Positions 18,316 through 28,900 of a DNA stretch of 64,000 nt are shown in pieces (positions within the stretch are counted from its first letter, which is position 1; the number at the start of each line of letters is the position of its first letter). A model generated the notes under the pieces. It searched no databases. It had not been told where the DNA came from and saw nothing but the letters and a program-made list of their open reading frames with translations. The position numbers and the translations under genes are program-made. The stretch comes from an uncultured Eubacteriales bacterium. GTDB lineage: Bacteria > Bacillota > Clostridia > Lachnospirales > Lachnospiraceae. Where the stretch lies: contig UQNS01000005.1 of NCBI GenBank assembly GCA_900542465.1, positions 57,755 to 121,754 of the forward strand, in the 5' to 3' direction.

Positions 18316-19674
18316 ATGGAGAATACAAAGTCAAAAGTATATAAAGAGCAGCTGGCCCTGAAACTTATTGGTTACGCAAGAGACCAGCTGATCATTAATT
18401 TGCCGTATTTTAACAGGGCTATTTTACAGATGCCGGTTCGTTTCTATGAACCGAAACTTATTGAAGAGGATGTTATCGGCGGATTTGCAACAAATACCAA
18501 GGAGATCGTCTGTGATGCGGAGAAGGTCATAGAGGTGTTTGAAAGGAACAATATTGAACTTTCAAGGATCTTTCTGCATATGATAATGCACTGCCTTTAC
18601 AAGCATCCGTTCAGATATAAAATGCTGGACAGAGATCTTTGGGATTTTGCATGTGATGTAGCCGTTGAACACTCAATTATCGATCTTGAGATCAATGAAC
18701 TGATTCTCGAAAGTGATTCAGAGAAAGAAACGATCTGCCATCTGATAAAAAAACAGACAGGCAGGCTTTCAGCTGAAGCAATATATTCCCACATGTTAAA
18801 TGACAAGACTGATGCCAGGGACTGGCTGGAGTACGCAGAACTTTTTAAAGCGGACAAGCATAAGATCTGGGGAGATAATTCACTGGAATTTTATGAGGGA
18901 TTATTCCTTTTTAACTGCGAAGAAAATGAGATCAACCAGTCTGGCAACGAGTGGAGTCGTATTTTTAAGAATGTAAAGAAAGATAAGGATCTCATTGAAC
19001 AGGGATTCGGTATTTCGCCTTCATCGGTCGAAGACTATGTCGGACCGATAGGCGGAGATGATTATGACTATACTGAATTTCTTACTAAATTCGCGGCTAT
19101 GAGTGAAGAAGTAAAGATGAACCCTGATGAATTTGACTATATTTATTATACCTACGGTCTGGAACTTTACGAAAATATGCCGCTTATAGAGCCGTTAGAG
19201 TATAAAGAGTCTTTAAAGATCTATGATTTTGTCATAGCCATAGATACATCAGGCTCCTGCAGAGGCCGTACAGTCAAAAATTTCCTTAAGAGGACCTATT
19301 CTATCCTTAAAGGTACCGAAGTATTTGGAAGCAAGATGAATGTGCACATTATCCAATGTGACAACCAGATCCAGGATGATGCTCATATCATATCTGATGA
19401 GGCCTTTGAAAGATATATTAACAATGTAACGGTGAAAGGTTCAGGAGGTACGGATTTCAGGCCGGTCTTCGAGTATATAGACCGACTAAAAAAGGGAGGC
19501 GCATTTACCGACCTCAGGGGACTGATCTATTTTTCAGATGCCTTGGGGATATTCCCGAGTCATGAGCCTGATTATAAGACAGCTTTCGTTATTATGCCTC
19601 AGGAGGATGAGGTCCCAAGGATCCCGTCATGGGTGATAGGAAGAGTTGTAAGCAGGGATGACCTGGATGATTAA
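18316..19674 (+). CDS. DUF2201 / VWA-like protein
   Basis: 452 aa soluble protein. The N-terminal half is of the putative-metallopeptidase type (DUF2201), with HMIMHCLYKHPF (about residues 95-106) resembling an HExxH-like zinc site in which the Glu is replaced. The C-terminal ~150 residues form a VWA-like domain: FVIAIDTSGSCRG is a MIDAS motif (DxSxS) and GSGGTDFRPVFEYI carries the later Thr/Asp. Such proteins are typically encoded next to a MoxR-type AAA ATPase, as here, and are thought to act with it as a chaperone-like pair. Substrate unknown. Confidence 0.85.
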   Translation: MENTKSKVYKEQLALKLIGYARDQLIINLPYFNRAILQMPVRFYEPKLIEEDVIGGFATNTKEIVCDAEKVIEVFERNNIELSRIFLHMIMHCLYKHPFRYKMLDRDLWDFACDVAVEHSIIDLEINELILESDSEKETICHLIKKQTGRLSAEAIYSHMLNDKTDARDWLEYAELFKADKHKIWGDNSLEFYEGLFLFNCEENEINQSGNEWSRIFKNVKKDKDLIEQGFGISPSSVEDYVGPIGGDDYDYTEFLTKFAAMSEEVKMNPDEFDYIYYTYGLELYENMPLIEPLEYKESLKIYDFVIAIDTSGSCRGRTVKNFLKRTYSILKGTEVFGSKMNVHIIQCDNQIQDDAHIISDEAFERYINNVTVKGSGGTDFRPVFEYIDRLKKGGAFTDLRGLIYFSDALGIFPSHEPDYKTAFVIMPQEDEVPRIPSWVIGRVVSRDDLDD

Positions 19675-19709
19675 AGATTATAGAAGATTATATGTGGAGA
19701 TAAGTATAT

Positions 19710-21236
19710 ATGAACATTAAAGAAGCAAAAGATCAGATCAAACAATCAGTAAGTATTTATCTGGCAAAAGACGACTTTGGAAATTATAAGATCCCTATCG
19801 AAAAGCAGCGCCCGGTCTTCCTTGTGGGAGCGCCGGGCATAGGTAAGACCGCAATCATGGAACAGATAGCAAGAGAACTTGATATCGCTCTCGTATCATA
19901 TTCCATGACTCACCATACAAGACAGTCAGCTCTCGGTCTGCCATTTATTACCAAGAAGACATTTGGCGGAGAGGAATTTGATGTTTCTGAATATACAATG
20001 AGTGAGATCATCGCATCTGTATACGAAGCAATGGAAAACAGCGGCAAGAAAGAGGGTATCCTTTTCCTTGATGAGATCAACTGTGTGTCAGAAACTCTTG
20101 CGCCATCAATGCTCCAGTTCCTTCAGTACAAAGTTTTTGGAAACCATCAGGTACCTCAGGGCTGGGTAGTTTGTACAGCAGGAAATCCGCCTGAATACAA
20201 CAGATCAGTTCACGAATTTGACGTTGTTACTATGGACCGTCTGAAGGTGATGGAAGCAGAAGCTGATTATGAGACATGGAAGTTTTATGCGGAAAAGAAA
20301 GGCATCCACAAGTCAATAATGACTTATCTTGATATAAAGCAGGATGATTTCTACCACATTGAAAATACAGTTGACGGGAAGATGTATGTAACAGCCAGAG
20401 GCTGGGAAGATCTTTCAGAAGCTATCTATCTCTATGAAGAAAAAGGATTTGAAGTAGATGAAGCGCTTATAAGCCAGTACCTTAGAGATACCCGTACAGC
20501 AGGCGCTTTTACGACTTATTATGAATTGTACGAAAAATATAAAGCTGATTATGGTATCAGGCAGATACTCACGGAAGGACCTGATCAGACAGCAGTAGAC
20601 AGAGCAAGCGCCGCGGATTTTGATGAAAGAACGACGGTAGTGGGGCTTTTGCTTGAAGCTATTATTCCCGAGATGCAGCATAATATCGAAAAGATGGACG
20701 GTCTGAAGAGCCTTTTTGCAGAGCTTAGGTCTATCGATCCTGACGAACCGGATATGACTGCTAGACTTGGAAAAATGCTCCAAGATGAAAAAGATGCTTA
20801 TGCCAGGGAAGCGGCAGCTAATGGAATATCATATGAAAAGAAACGCTTGAGCCAGTATAGAAGAGCTTTTATTGACAAGAGCATACAGGAGATCAAGCTT
20901 AATTCAGATGATAATGCATTTGAACTTATTAAGAATAACTTCAATACAAGGATAACCAAGGCCAGAGAAGAAGCCCTTGTGATAAGAAAAGAGCTGGACA
21001 ATCTCTTTGATTTTGTTGAACGGGCATTCGGAGATGACAATGAAATGTTATTGCTTGTAACGGATCTGACTGTCAACCATGCATCTGCTAAATTTATTAC
21101 TGAAAATGGCTGCGATAAGTATTATCAGTACAATAAAAAACTTATGCTTCAGGAACGCAATAAAAATCTTCTTGATGAGATCAATGAATTCAACAAGATG
21201 AAAGAACGTAATAATGGAGAGGTTTCAGAGATCTGA
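19710..21236 (+). CDS. MoxR-type AAA ATPase
   Basis: 508 aa. Walker A GAPGIGKTAIM (about residues 39-49), Walker B ILFLDEIN (about 112-119), and the sensor region QGWVVCTAGNPPEY fit MoxR/RavA-like ATPases. The C-terminal ~200 residues form a long charged helical extension absent from short MoxR proteins. Partner of the DUF2201/VWA gene before it (35 bases) and the LRR gene after it (17 bases). Confidence 0.88.
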   Translation: MNIKEAKDQIKQSVSIYLAKDDFGNYKIPIEKQRPVFLVGAPGIGKTAIMEQIARELDIALVSYSMTHHTRQSALGLPFITKKTFGGEEFDVSEYTMSEIIASVYEAMENSGKKEGILFLDEINCVSETLAPSMLQFLQYKVFGNHQVPQGWVVCTAGNPPEYNRSVHEFDVVTMDRLKVMEAEADYETWKFYAEKKGIHKSIMTYLDIKQDDFYHIENTVDGKMYVTARGWEDLSEAIYLYEEKGFEVDEALISQYLRDTRTAGAFTTYYELYEKYKADYGIRQILTEGPDQTAVDRASAADFDERTTVVGLLLEAIIPEMQHNIEKMDGLKSLFAELRSIDPDEPDMTARLGKMLQDEKDAYAREAAANGISYEKKRLSQYRRAFIDKSIQEIKLNSDDNAFELIKNNFNTRITKAREEALVIRKELDNLFDFVERAFGDDNEMLLLVTDLTVNHASAKFITENGCDKYYQYNKKLMLQERNKNLLDEINEFNKMKERNNGEVSEI

Positions 21237-21253
21237 ATCCGACCGGATATGAT

Positions 21254-22579
21254 ATGAGTAATAATGAATTCGAATATGAGATAAAAGATAATAATGAAGT
21301 CAGGGTCACGAGGTATACAGGCAGGGAGGAAGCGGAATGCGTAATCATTCCATCCCGTATAGACGGTAGAGCTGTTACTTCTATCGGGAGCAACTGCTTC
21401 AGAGATAATGGCGTTCTGGTATGTGAGATAGTAGTACCTGAATCCGTTACAACTATTGAAGAGGATGCGTTTGCATATGCTGTCAGTATGGAGAGCCTCA
21501 AGCTTCCCGATACCATTGAAAACATAGGAGAAGACTTTCTTCTGGCCACAGCACTTGAGGAAATATGTATTCCGGCTAATGTGCGGCATATCGACAGACC
21601 TGAAACTCTGGAAAGAAAAATATCAGTCTCACCTGAGAATCCATATTTTTTTGCGGACGATTATGGCCTTTATGAGATATGGGAAGATGGAAACATCCTG
21701 CTCATAGCAGTTAACTCATCCGATAAAAGGGTCTCATACAGGATAGATGACAGAGCAACAGGCATAGCTATTGAAGGTGTGAGAAATGCGGGTCATCTTA
21801 ACGAACTGATCATTCCAAAGAAACTTACATCTATTCCTGAAGGCGCACTTTCCTTTACAGGAAACAGGTCTTCCGATGAATTTGGTATTTTAAGGGTCAA
21901 TATAGAAGACGGAAACGATATATTCTTATCAGAAAAAGATGCCTTGTATGAAAAACTGCCCGATGGAGGGCTTAAGCTTGTCCGATTTTTTGGCGGAGAG
22001 AAACTTGAACTGCTTCCGGGGACCAGGATCATTGCAGAAGAAGCATGTAAAAATACTAAGCTTGAAGAGATCATATTTCCTGATGACGATATAAGAGTCC
22101 ATAAAAACGCTTTTCAGGGAACGAGGATGAAATGGGCCCGCTTCAAGGACTCATTCAATATCTTCTTTGGTTACGAGGATCTGTTTACCTTATCAATGCT
22201 GCTTGAAGGGTTTGAAAGTACGGATAAGACCTATGATTTCTCCAAAATGGACAGATTTCTTATGAATGAATATCTGAGTGAAGGCAGAGTGAGGATGATG
22301 GTAAACAGAATGCTCAATCCGAGAGATCTGACAGAGGAAACAGAAGCCGTATTCAGATCAAAGATAGAAAGTGAACTGGATTATGTTCTTGAGATGTTGG
22401 CCAAGGAAAAAGATGTTGATGCATTTGAGGGAATGGGAGACCTTGGATTTTTTACGGAAGAAAATATAGACATTATAATCGATAAGATGAATACAGAGGG
22501 ACATAAGGAACTGACAGCATGGTTTATGTCTTTTAAAAATTCAAATATTCAAATTAAGGGGTCCTCATTTTTACTCTGA
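21254..22579 (+). CDS. Leucine-rich repeat (BspA-like) protein
   Basis: 441 aa with no signal peptide, so presumably cytosolic. Several BspA/LRR_5-type repeats are visible: IPSRIDGRAVTSIGSNCF, VVPESVTTIEEDAFAYA, LKLPDTIENIGEDFL, and IIPKKLTSIPEGALSF. The last ~130 residues are helical and unrelated to the repeats. Most BspA-like proteins are secreted; a cytosolic copy beside a MoxR/VWA pair suggests a substrate-recognition or scaffold role for that pair (inference). The ribosome site is weak, suggesting coupling to the ATPase gene. Followed by a strong terminator. Confidence 0.75.
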   Translation: MSNNEFEYEIKDNNEVRVTRYTGREEAECVIIPSRIDGRAVTSIGSNCFRDNGVLVCEIVVPESVTTIEEDAFAYAVSMESLKLPDTIENIGEDFLLATALEEICIPANVRHIDRPETLERKISVSPENPYFFADDYGLYEIWEDGNILLIAVNSSDKRVSYRIDDRATGIAIEGVRNAGHLNELIIPKKLTSIPEGALSFTGNRSSDEFGILRVNIEDGNDIFLSEKDALYEKLPDGGLKLVRFFGGEKLELLPGTRIIAEEACKNTKLEEIIFPDDDIRVHKNAFQGTRMKWARFKDSFNIFFGYEDLFTLSMLLEGFESTDKTYDFSKMDRFLMNEYLSEGRVRMMVNRMLNPRDLTEETEAVFRSKIESELDYVLEMLAKEKDVDAFEGMGDLGFFTEENIDIIIDKMNTEGHKELTAWFMSFKNSNIQIKGSSFLL

Positions 22580-22604
22580 GTAAGATCCATATCATGTTAT
22601 AATT

Positions 22605-22633
22605 GACGAAGAATTTTTTTCTTCGTCTTTTTT
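22605..22633 (+). terminator. Terminator after the MoxR/VWA/LRR operon
   Basis: GACGAAGAA / TTCTTCGTC stem, five-T loop and trailing T-run. A TGTTATAAT sequence (22595-22603) just upstream could be an extended -10, but a transcript begun there would start inside the hairpin. Confidence 0.88.
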
Positions 22634-22659
22634 ATTTCAGTCATTCAGAAAGGTGATAT

Positions 22660-25600
22660 ATGTCAGTTAAATTCATACTGGGGCCATCTTCGGAGACCAG
22701 ATCGATCCATATATATAAAGAGGCCATCGAACTTTCGGCTGATCCGAAAAATAAGATATTTATTATTACTCCGGAGCAGTTTACGCTGGAGACTCAGAAA
22801 GGAATAATCGAAAACCATCCAAGACATGGGATCCTTAATATAGACGTAGTAAGTTTTAACCGTCTTGCCTATAAAGTCCTGGGTAAGGTCGGTGGAAGAA
22901 ATACGCCTATCATAAGAGAGACAGGCAAGGGAATGATCATTAGAAAGGTCCTTAAACAGATGGAAGGCAGACTGGATTTCTTCGTCGGGAGATCCAGGAG
23001 AAAAGGATTTGTATCAGAGATGAAATCCATAGTTTCAGAGATGGAACAGTACGATATAGAACCGGAAAAAATAAGTGAATTGGCTGAGGATTTTTACAAG
23101 CTGAGAGATAGTCGTATAGGAGCTAAGTTAAAGGATATCGCACTTATTTATGCTGCATATAAAGAGGAGATGAAGGCCAGGTTTATAACACAGGAAGAAC
23201 TTCTGGATGTATTGAACCGAAGACTTCTGGAGACGGATATTCTGAAGGGATGCCATGTTTATTTTGATGGATTTACAGGATTCACACCAGTCCAGTATAA
23301 GCTGGCAGAGACTATAATAAGCCAGTCTGAGAGTGCAGTATTTTCAATAATATATGACAGAGAAAAGACCCGTTCAGGGGAAGTGGCACCGGACAGCGGC
23401 AATCTGTTCTTCATGTCTGATGATATGATGAACAGACTTATAGATATAGCGGGTAAAAACGGTTCAGATACTTCAAAGTGCTTTATAGGATATGCAGAAG
23501 ATAATACTTCCAAGGATCTTGCACATTTGAAAAATAATATTTTCAGGCCCGTACAGACTGAGTTCAACGATAAAGTGGAGTCTATATTTATCACAGAGAG
23601 TGCAGATGCCAGAGAGGAGCTCTCTGTGATAATGAACAAGATATATCACCTCACAAGGGAAAAAGGATACAGATATAGAGATATCGCTATCGTTACGGAA
23701 GATCTGGCCTCTTATGGGGAGATGGCCGTAAAGATAATGGAGCAGAACAACTATCCTGTATTTCTGGACAGAAGGAGACCTGTATCTGATACTGCGTATA
23801 TAGAAAATATACGCAGTATCATGCAGATAATCGTGTATGGATACAGCTATGAAAACATGTTCAGGTATATAAAGACCGGATTTGCAGGAATTGAAAATGA
23901 TTATATAAACGAAGTTGAGAATTATTGCCTGGCACTAGGGATAAACTCCAGATCAGACTGGGAAAAAGCGTGGGAGAGGTTAAGTAAAAAAGACAGAAGG
24001 ATAAGAAGGACTTCATCCTTAACGGAGGAGCCGAAACCATCCTACTATGATTTTAAAAAACTGAATGCTGCCAGAGAAACGATTTTCGAAAACATAGCAA
24101 GGATCGAAGAAGGACTCAGAAAAGCAGATTCAGTGACGGAAATGACAGACACAGTAAGGCGGCAGATCATCGACAGGGCAAAGGAAGCGGGCCTTGAGAC
24201 GGATGAGCAGCTTATAGAAAAAGTAGATGCCTTATTAGACGAGATAGAAAGCCTGTTCGGGCAGGAGAGCATCAGCCCGGAAGAACTGGCGGATATTCTG
24301 GATGCAGGATTTGAAGAGATATCCGTGGCTTTTATCCCGCCAAGCGTTGATTGTATTACCATAGGAGATGTTGAGAGGACCCGTCTTACTGATATTAAAG
24401 CTCTTTTTATCGTTGGAGCTAATGACGGGCTTATTCCGTGCCAGAACACGGATACAGGGATCTTAACTCAGGCAGACAGAAGTAAGATATCATCAGAGAA
24501 TATATTTCTTTCACCAGGAGTGAAAGAAAGGGCATATATTCAGAGATTCTATCTGTATCTCTTGTTTAATAAACCATTTGAAAGTCTTCATATTTCTTAT
24601 GCAAGAAAGGATATAAATGGAAGAGCGCTGAAGCCATCATATATTCTGAAAAATATATGTGATATCTTTCCGCAGCTTAAGATAAGCGGCGTGGATGACA
24701 GGGAAAAAGAAAGCTTTGCGATATGGCTGCCTGATTATGGAAGGTACAGATGGGATGGCTCGGGCAATAATGTTCTGCAGAAAAAAACACTGGATATTAT
24801 ATTCTCAAAAGGTGTATCGGGCTCAGTATCATCATTCGAAAAATATGCAGGATGTCCGTATTCATACTTTATGCAGTATGGTCTTGGACTGGAGAAGAGA
24901 GAAGTTTACGAATTCAACCCGGCAGATTTCGGAAGTCTGGTCCACGATGTCCTTAAGTCTGCACTGGAAGAAGCAACATTAAATGATACAGATCTGAGCC
25001 GGCTGGCTATAGGAGATATAGAGCGTCTTGTGGACAGATATCTTGATGATGATCTGTCTCAGTATACTATCCTTGCAGATGGACACCGGCAGAAGTTTGT
25101 GAAGAACAGGATCAGAGACCTGTCAAGCCGAACATTAAAAACTATAGGAGATCAGCTGGCGGCAGGTGGATTTAAACCGGTGTTTTTAGAGCATGATTTT
25201 AATATAAATAAAAATATCATTTTATCTGATGGCAGAGAAAGCACTTTGAATTTCAGGGGCAAGATCGACAGGATCGATGAAGCCAGAACAGAAGATAAGC
25301 TTTATATAAGAGTTATAGATTATAAGACCGGAGCCAAAAGCTTCGATCTGAACAAATTATATAATGGAAGACAGATCCAGCTGCTTGCATACATGATGGC
25401 TGCTATGGGGCTTGAGGAAAAGGCGAAACAGGGTCTGGAACTGATTCCGTCAGGGATCTTTTACTATAATATCCAGAATCCGCTTGTCATGGAAAAGGAA
25501 AAGCCTTTAAGTGACGAGGAGATAGAAAATGCTATTCAGTCAGAATTGCGTCTGACCGGACTGGTCAACGGTGACCCTGAAAATCTTGTCCTGATCGATA

Positions 25601-25938
25601 AAGAAGGAACAGGAATGGTGGCGAAAGGTGTAGGAGGCCGAACGTCTAAAAGTGATATATATCCCCGTGATGATATAGAGATGTTAGAGAAATATGTTGA
25701 TAAAAAGCTTGAAAATATTGCGTCTGAAATACTAAACGGCAATATGGAGATAGATCCTGTAGTAGACCTGAAAAATGATGTAGACACGGCATGTGCTTTT
25801 TGTGATTTCAGGTCAGTGTGCAATTTCAGTCCGGACATAGAAGGTACTAAATGCAGGAAGAATATAAGGTACAAGTCAGATGATCTGATGGAAAAGATAA
25901 GAAATGAAGTGAAAGGAGATAATGGCAATGAGCAATAA
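22660..25938 (+). CDS. addB: AddB, helicase-nuclease subunit B
   Basis: 1092 aa, partner of AddA in double-strand break resection and recombination. The C-terminal nuclease domain has VIDYKTGAKSFD, and the Fe-S cluster cysteines are visible: one in EKYAGCPYSYF (about residue 731) and three in CAFCDFRSVC near the end. The N-terminal ILGPSSETRSIH replaces the usual P-loop of Bacillus AddB (GxSGSGKS), so the nucleotide site looks lost. ATG follows AGAAAGGTGA. The gene overlaps the start of addA. Confidence 0.93.
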   Translation: MSVKFILGPSSETRSIHIYKEAIELSADPKNKIFIITPEQFTLETQKGIIENHPRHGILNIDVVSFNRLAYKVLGKVGGRNTPIIRETGKGMIIRKVLKQMEGRLDFFVGRSRRKGFVSEMKSIVSEMEQYDIEPEKISELAEDFYKLRDSRIGAKLKDIALIYAAYKEEMKARFITQEELLDVLNRRLLETDILKGCHVYFDGFTGFTPVQYKLAETIISQSESAVFSIIYDREKTRSGEVAPDSGNLFFMSDDMMNRLIDIAGKNGSDTSKCFIGYAEDNTSKDLAHLKNNIFRPVQTEFNDKVESIFITESADAREELSVIMNKIYHLTREKGYRYRDIAIVTEDLASYGEMAVKIMEQNNYPVFLDRRRPVSDTAYIENIRSIMQIIVYGYSYENMFRYIKTGFAGIENDYINEVENYCLALGINSRSDWEKAWERLSKKDRRIRRTSSLTEEPKPSYYDFKKLNAARETIFENIARIEEGLRKADSVTEMTDTVRRQIIDRAKEAGLETDEQLIEKVDALLDEIESLFGQESISPEELADILDAGFEEISVAFIPPSVDCITIGDVERTRLTDIKALFIVGANDGLIPCQNTDTGILTQADRSKISSENIFLSPGVKERAYIQRFYLYLLFNKPFESLHISYARKDINGRALKPSYILKNICDIFPQLKISGVDDREKESFAIWLPDYGRYRWDGSGNNVLQKKTLDIIFSKGVSGSVSSFEKYAGCPYSYFMQYGLGLEKREVYEFNPADFGSLVHDVLKSALEEATLNDTDLSRLAIGDIERLVDRYLDDDLSQYTILADGHRQKFVKNRIRDLSSRTLKTIGDQLAAGGFKPVFLEHDFNINKNIILSDGRESTLNFRGKIDRIDEARTEDKLYIRVIDYKTGAKSFDLNKLYNGRQIQLLAYMMAAMGLEEKAKQGLELIPSGIFYYNIQNPLVMEKEKPLSDEEIENAIQSELRLTGLVNGDPENLVLIDKEGTGMVAKGVGGRTSKSDIYPRDDIEMLEKYVDKKLENIASEILNGNMEIDPVVDLKNDVDTACAFCDFRSVCNFSPDIEGTKCRKNIRYKSDDLMEKIRNEVKGDNGNEQ

Positions 25939-28900
25939 GTGGACGAATGATCAGAAAAATGCCATTGATCTTCATAACAGGAATATTCTTGTTTCAGCTG
26001 CCGCCGGCTCAGGAAAAACAGCTGTGCTGGTCGAACGAATAATAGAATCTATTGTAAAAAGAGGCCTTGATATTGACAGACTGGTGGTCGTAACTTTTAC
26101 AAGAGCGGCAGCAAGTGAAATGAAAGACAGGATACGCCGCAGATTTGAGGAAATATTAAGGTCCGATCCTTTGAATAAAAGAATATACAGTCAACTGACC
26201 CTGCTGCAGGATGCGCAGATAACTACGATAGATTCATTCTGTCTTAATATTATCAGGACCCATTTCGAGGAGGCAGGCGCAGATCCGGGATTCAGAGTAG
26301 CCGAAACAGGAGAGATCAGGCTTCTGGAGACAGATACATTCAATGAAGTCATAGAAGAATTTTACGAGGAAGCAGCTCCCGATTTTCTTGATTTTGTAAG
26401 TTCATTCAGCGGCGATAAAAATGATGCCAGAATCGAAGAAATGGTAATGAAGCTTTATTACTCTGCGGTCAATAACCCATGGCCGGATGAGTGGCTGGGC
26501 AGAATATCTGAAGTATATGATTTTGATCTGGATGACGGTCTTGATAATATGCCGATTATAAAATATTATCTGGATGAATATAAGAGCAGGATGGCAGAGT
26601 TTTGCGGCAGTCTGAGGGCGGCTACTGAGGAACTGGAACAGCTTGATAAACCGGAGAAGTTTTTAGCAATGGCAGGCGAAGAGATCTCTATGCTTGAAAA
26701 CGCACTAAATGAAGAAGATCCTGCAAAAGCAGTCAGAGCCATGGCGGGATTTGCATTTGGAAGAGCTCCGTCCAGATCAAAGGATCTATCTCAAAAAGAG
26801 ATACAGGATAAATATATTAATATAAGAGACAGGGTGAAGGCTTTCTGTAAAGACGCAGGCCGCATAATAGCTTCACTCAATGATGCGGAAGGACTAAGAA
26901 CTTCCCTTGACGATCTGAGGCCTTTTATCAATATACTAGTCAGGCTGACGAGATCTTATATGACCCGTCTGAATGATAAAAAGAGAGAAAGAAACATAAT
27001 TACATTCAATGACATGGAGCATTTTGCGCTTAATATCCTTGTCAGAAGAGAAAATGGAAGTTCATGCCTGACCCGGGCAGCAGAAGATCTTAAAGAATTC
27101 TATCAGGAGATCCTGGTCGATGAGTACCAGGACAGCAACAGTCTTCAGGAAGAGATCCTTAACGCTATAGCGAAAACGGATAACAGGTATATGGTCGGTG
27201 ATGTAAAACAGAGTATCTACAGTTTTCGAAAGGCAAGGCCATCGATCTTTATAGAAAAATATAACAGCTTCTCATCTGATTATGAGGATAAGAAAGATAC
27301 AAAGATCATACTGAAGAAGAACTTCAGAAGCAGGGCAAGGGTCCTCAGGTCAGTTAATGAGATATTCAATAAAGCTATGCAGTCCGGCTTCAGTGAAGTA
27401 AGGTATGACACAGATGCACAGCTCATCCCGGGAGCTGACTTCCCTGAACCATCGCCTCTTCAGAATACATTTTCAGATGTGCAGGGAAAGAGTCAGATCG
27501 ATCTGGTAGATATTGAAGAGGATGATGAAAGAGACTGGATAGAGCTTGAAGCTCTTATCACTGCGAAAAGGATCAAAGAACTTATAGACAGAAAGTACTA
27601 TGTTTATGACAGAAATGCGGATGCAGGCTATAGACCGCTGCAGTATAAGGATATAGTTATTCTGACAAGGAAGGAACGAGGCGTTACGAGATCACTGGTC
27701 GATGTTTTGCTGGATCAGGGAGTGCCGGTGCATGCAGAATCAAAAGGAAGTTATCTGGAAAACTATGAATTAAGACCGCTTATAAGCATGCTTCAGATAA
27801 TTGACAATCCCCTGGATGATGTAGCATTTGCCGGAAGCATGGTATCTTTTTTCGGAGGATTTACCTTAGATGAACTGGCTGTGATCCGTATATACAAGAA
27901 ACAGGAATATCTTTATAAAAATATGCTGGATATTCTTGATCAGGCAGGCAATGATTCACTGGATGGAACGATATATCCACCTGAACTTCTTAAAAAAATA
28001 AGGAATTTCAAAAATCTGCTTGAAGATCAGGCTCAGGCAGCATTAAATGCTAATATGTACGATATTCTGTGGCATCTGGTCTATGATACAGGATATTACG
28101 CATATATAAATACTATGCCGGCAGCAGACAAGCGTCTGGCCAATATAGATATGCTTATCAACCGTGCGGAAGTGTTTTCCGGAACAAGCTATAACGGGCT
28201 TTTTCAGTTCCTCCGATACATTGAAAAGATCAGGGAGGCTGATGAAGAACTGGGAGAAGTTTCTACCCTCAGTGAAAATGAAAATGTTGTCAGGGTAATG
28301 AGTATTCATAAAAGTAAAGGCCTGGAATTCCCGGTAGTTTTTCTGATAGGGATCGACAGAAGCTTTAATTTTATGGATACAAAGGCCAGGCTTGCGGTCC
28401 AGGATGATCTTGGCGCCGCCATGGATAATATTTATGAAAAGCGCCGTTTGGTCAGAAACAATGTTTTTAAGGAAGCTATAGTTTCCCGGATCAGAAAAGA
28501 TACCATAAATGAAGAACTGAGACTTCTTTATGTCGCCTTAACAAGGGCAAAGGAGAAGTTATTTCTTATAGGCTCCAGAAATATATTTGCGAATAAGGAT
28601 GCTAAAGAGATATATAAGGGAAATTATGCTGAAACGAACAGTGGATCGCATGGAAACAGAGAACAGGTATCATATCTTGCGCTGAATGATCATTACAGAA
28701 AAAACTTTTATTCTGTATATGACAGGGGCGTTTTTGGATTAAACGATATGTACGGCATAAAGACGTACATGGATGTATGCCTTCCGGCAGCTTTGAAGTC
28801 TGACGATAAAGTATTTGACATAAATATCATGCCATCATCCTCGTTGCATGAAGCGACAGCTAAGCCGGCTACGGGCATAAGGACGGAGACAATTAAAGAG

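Noticed and set aside
22595..22603. TGTTATAAT as an addB promoter
   Set aside because: Good -10 by sequence, but a transcript would begin within the terminator hairpin at 22605 and no -35 is evident.
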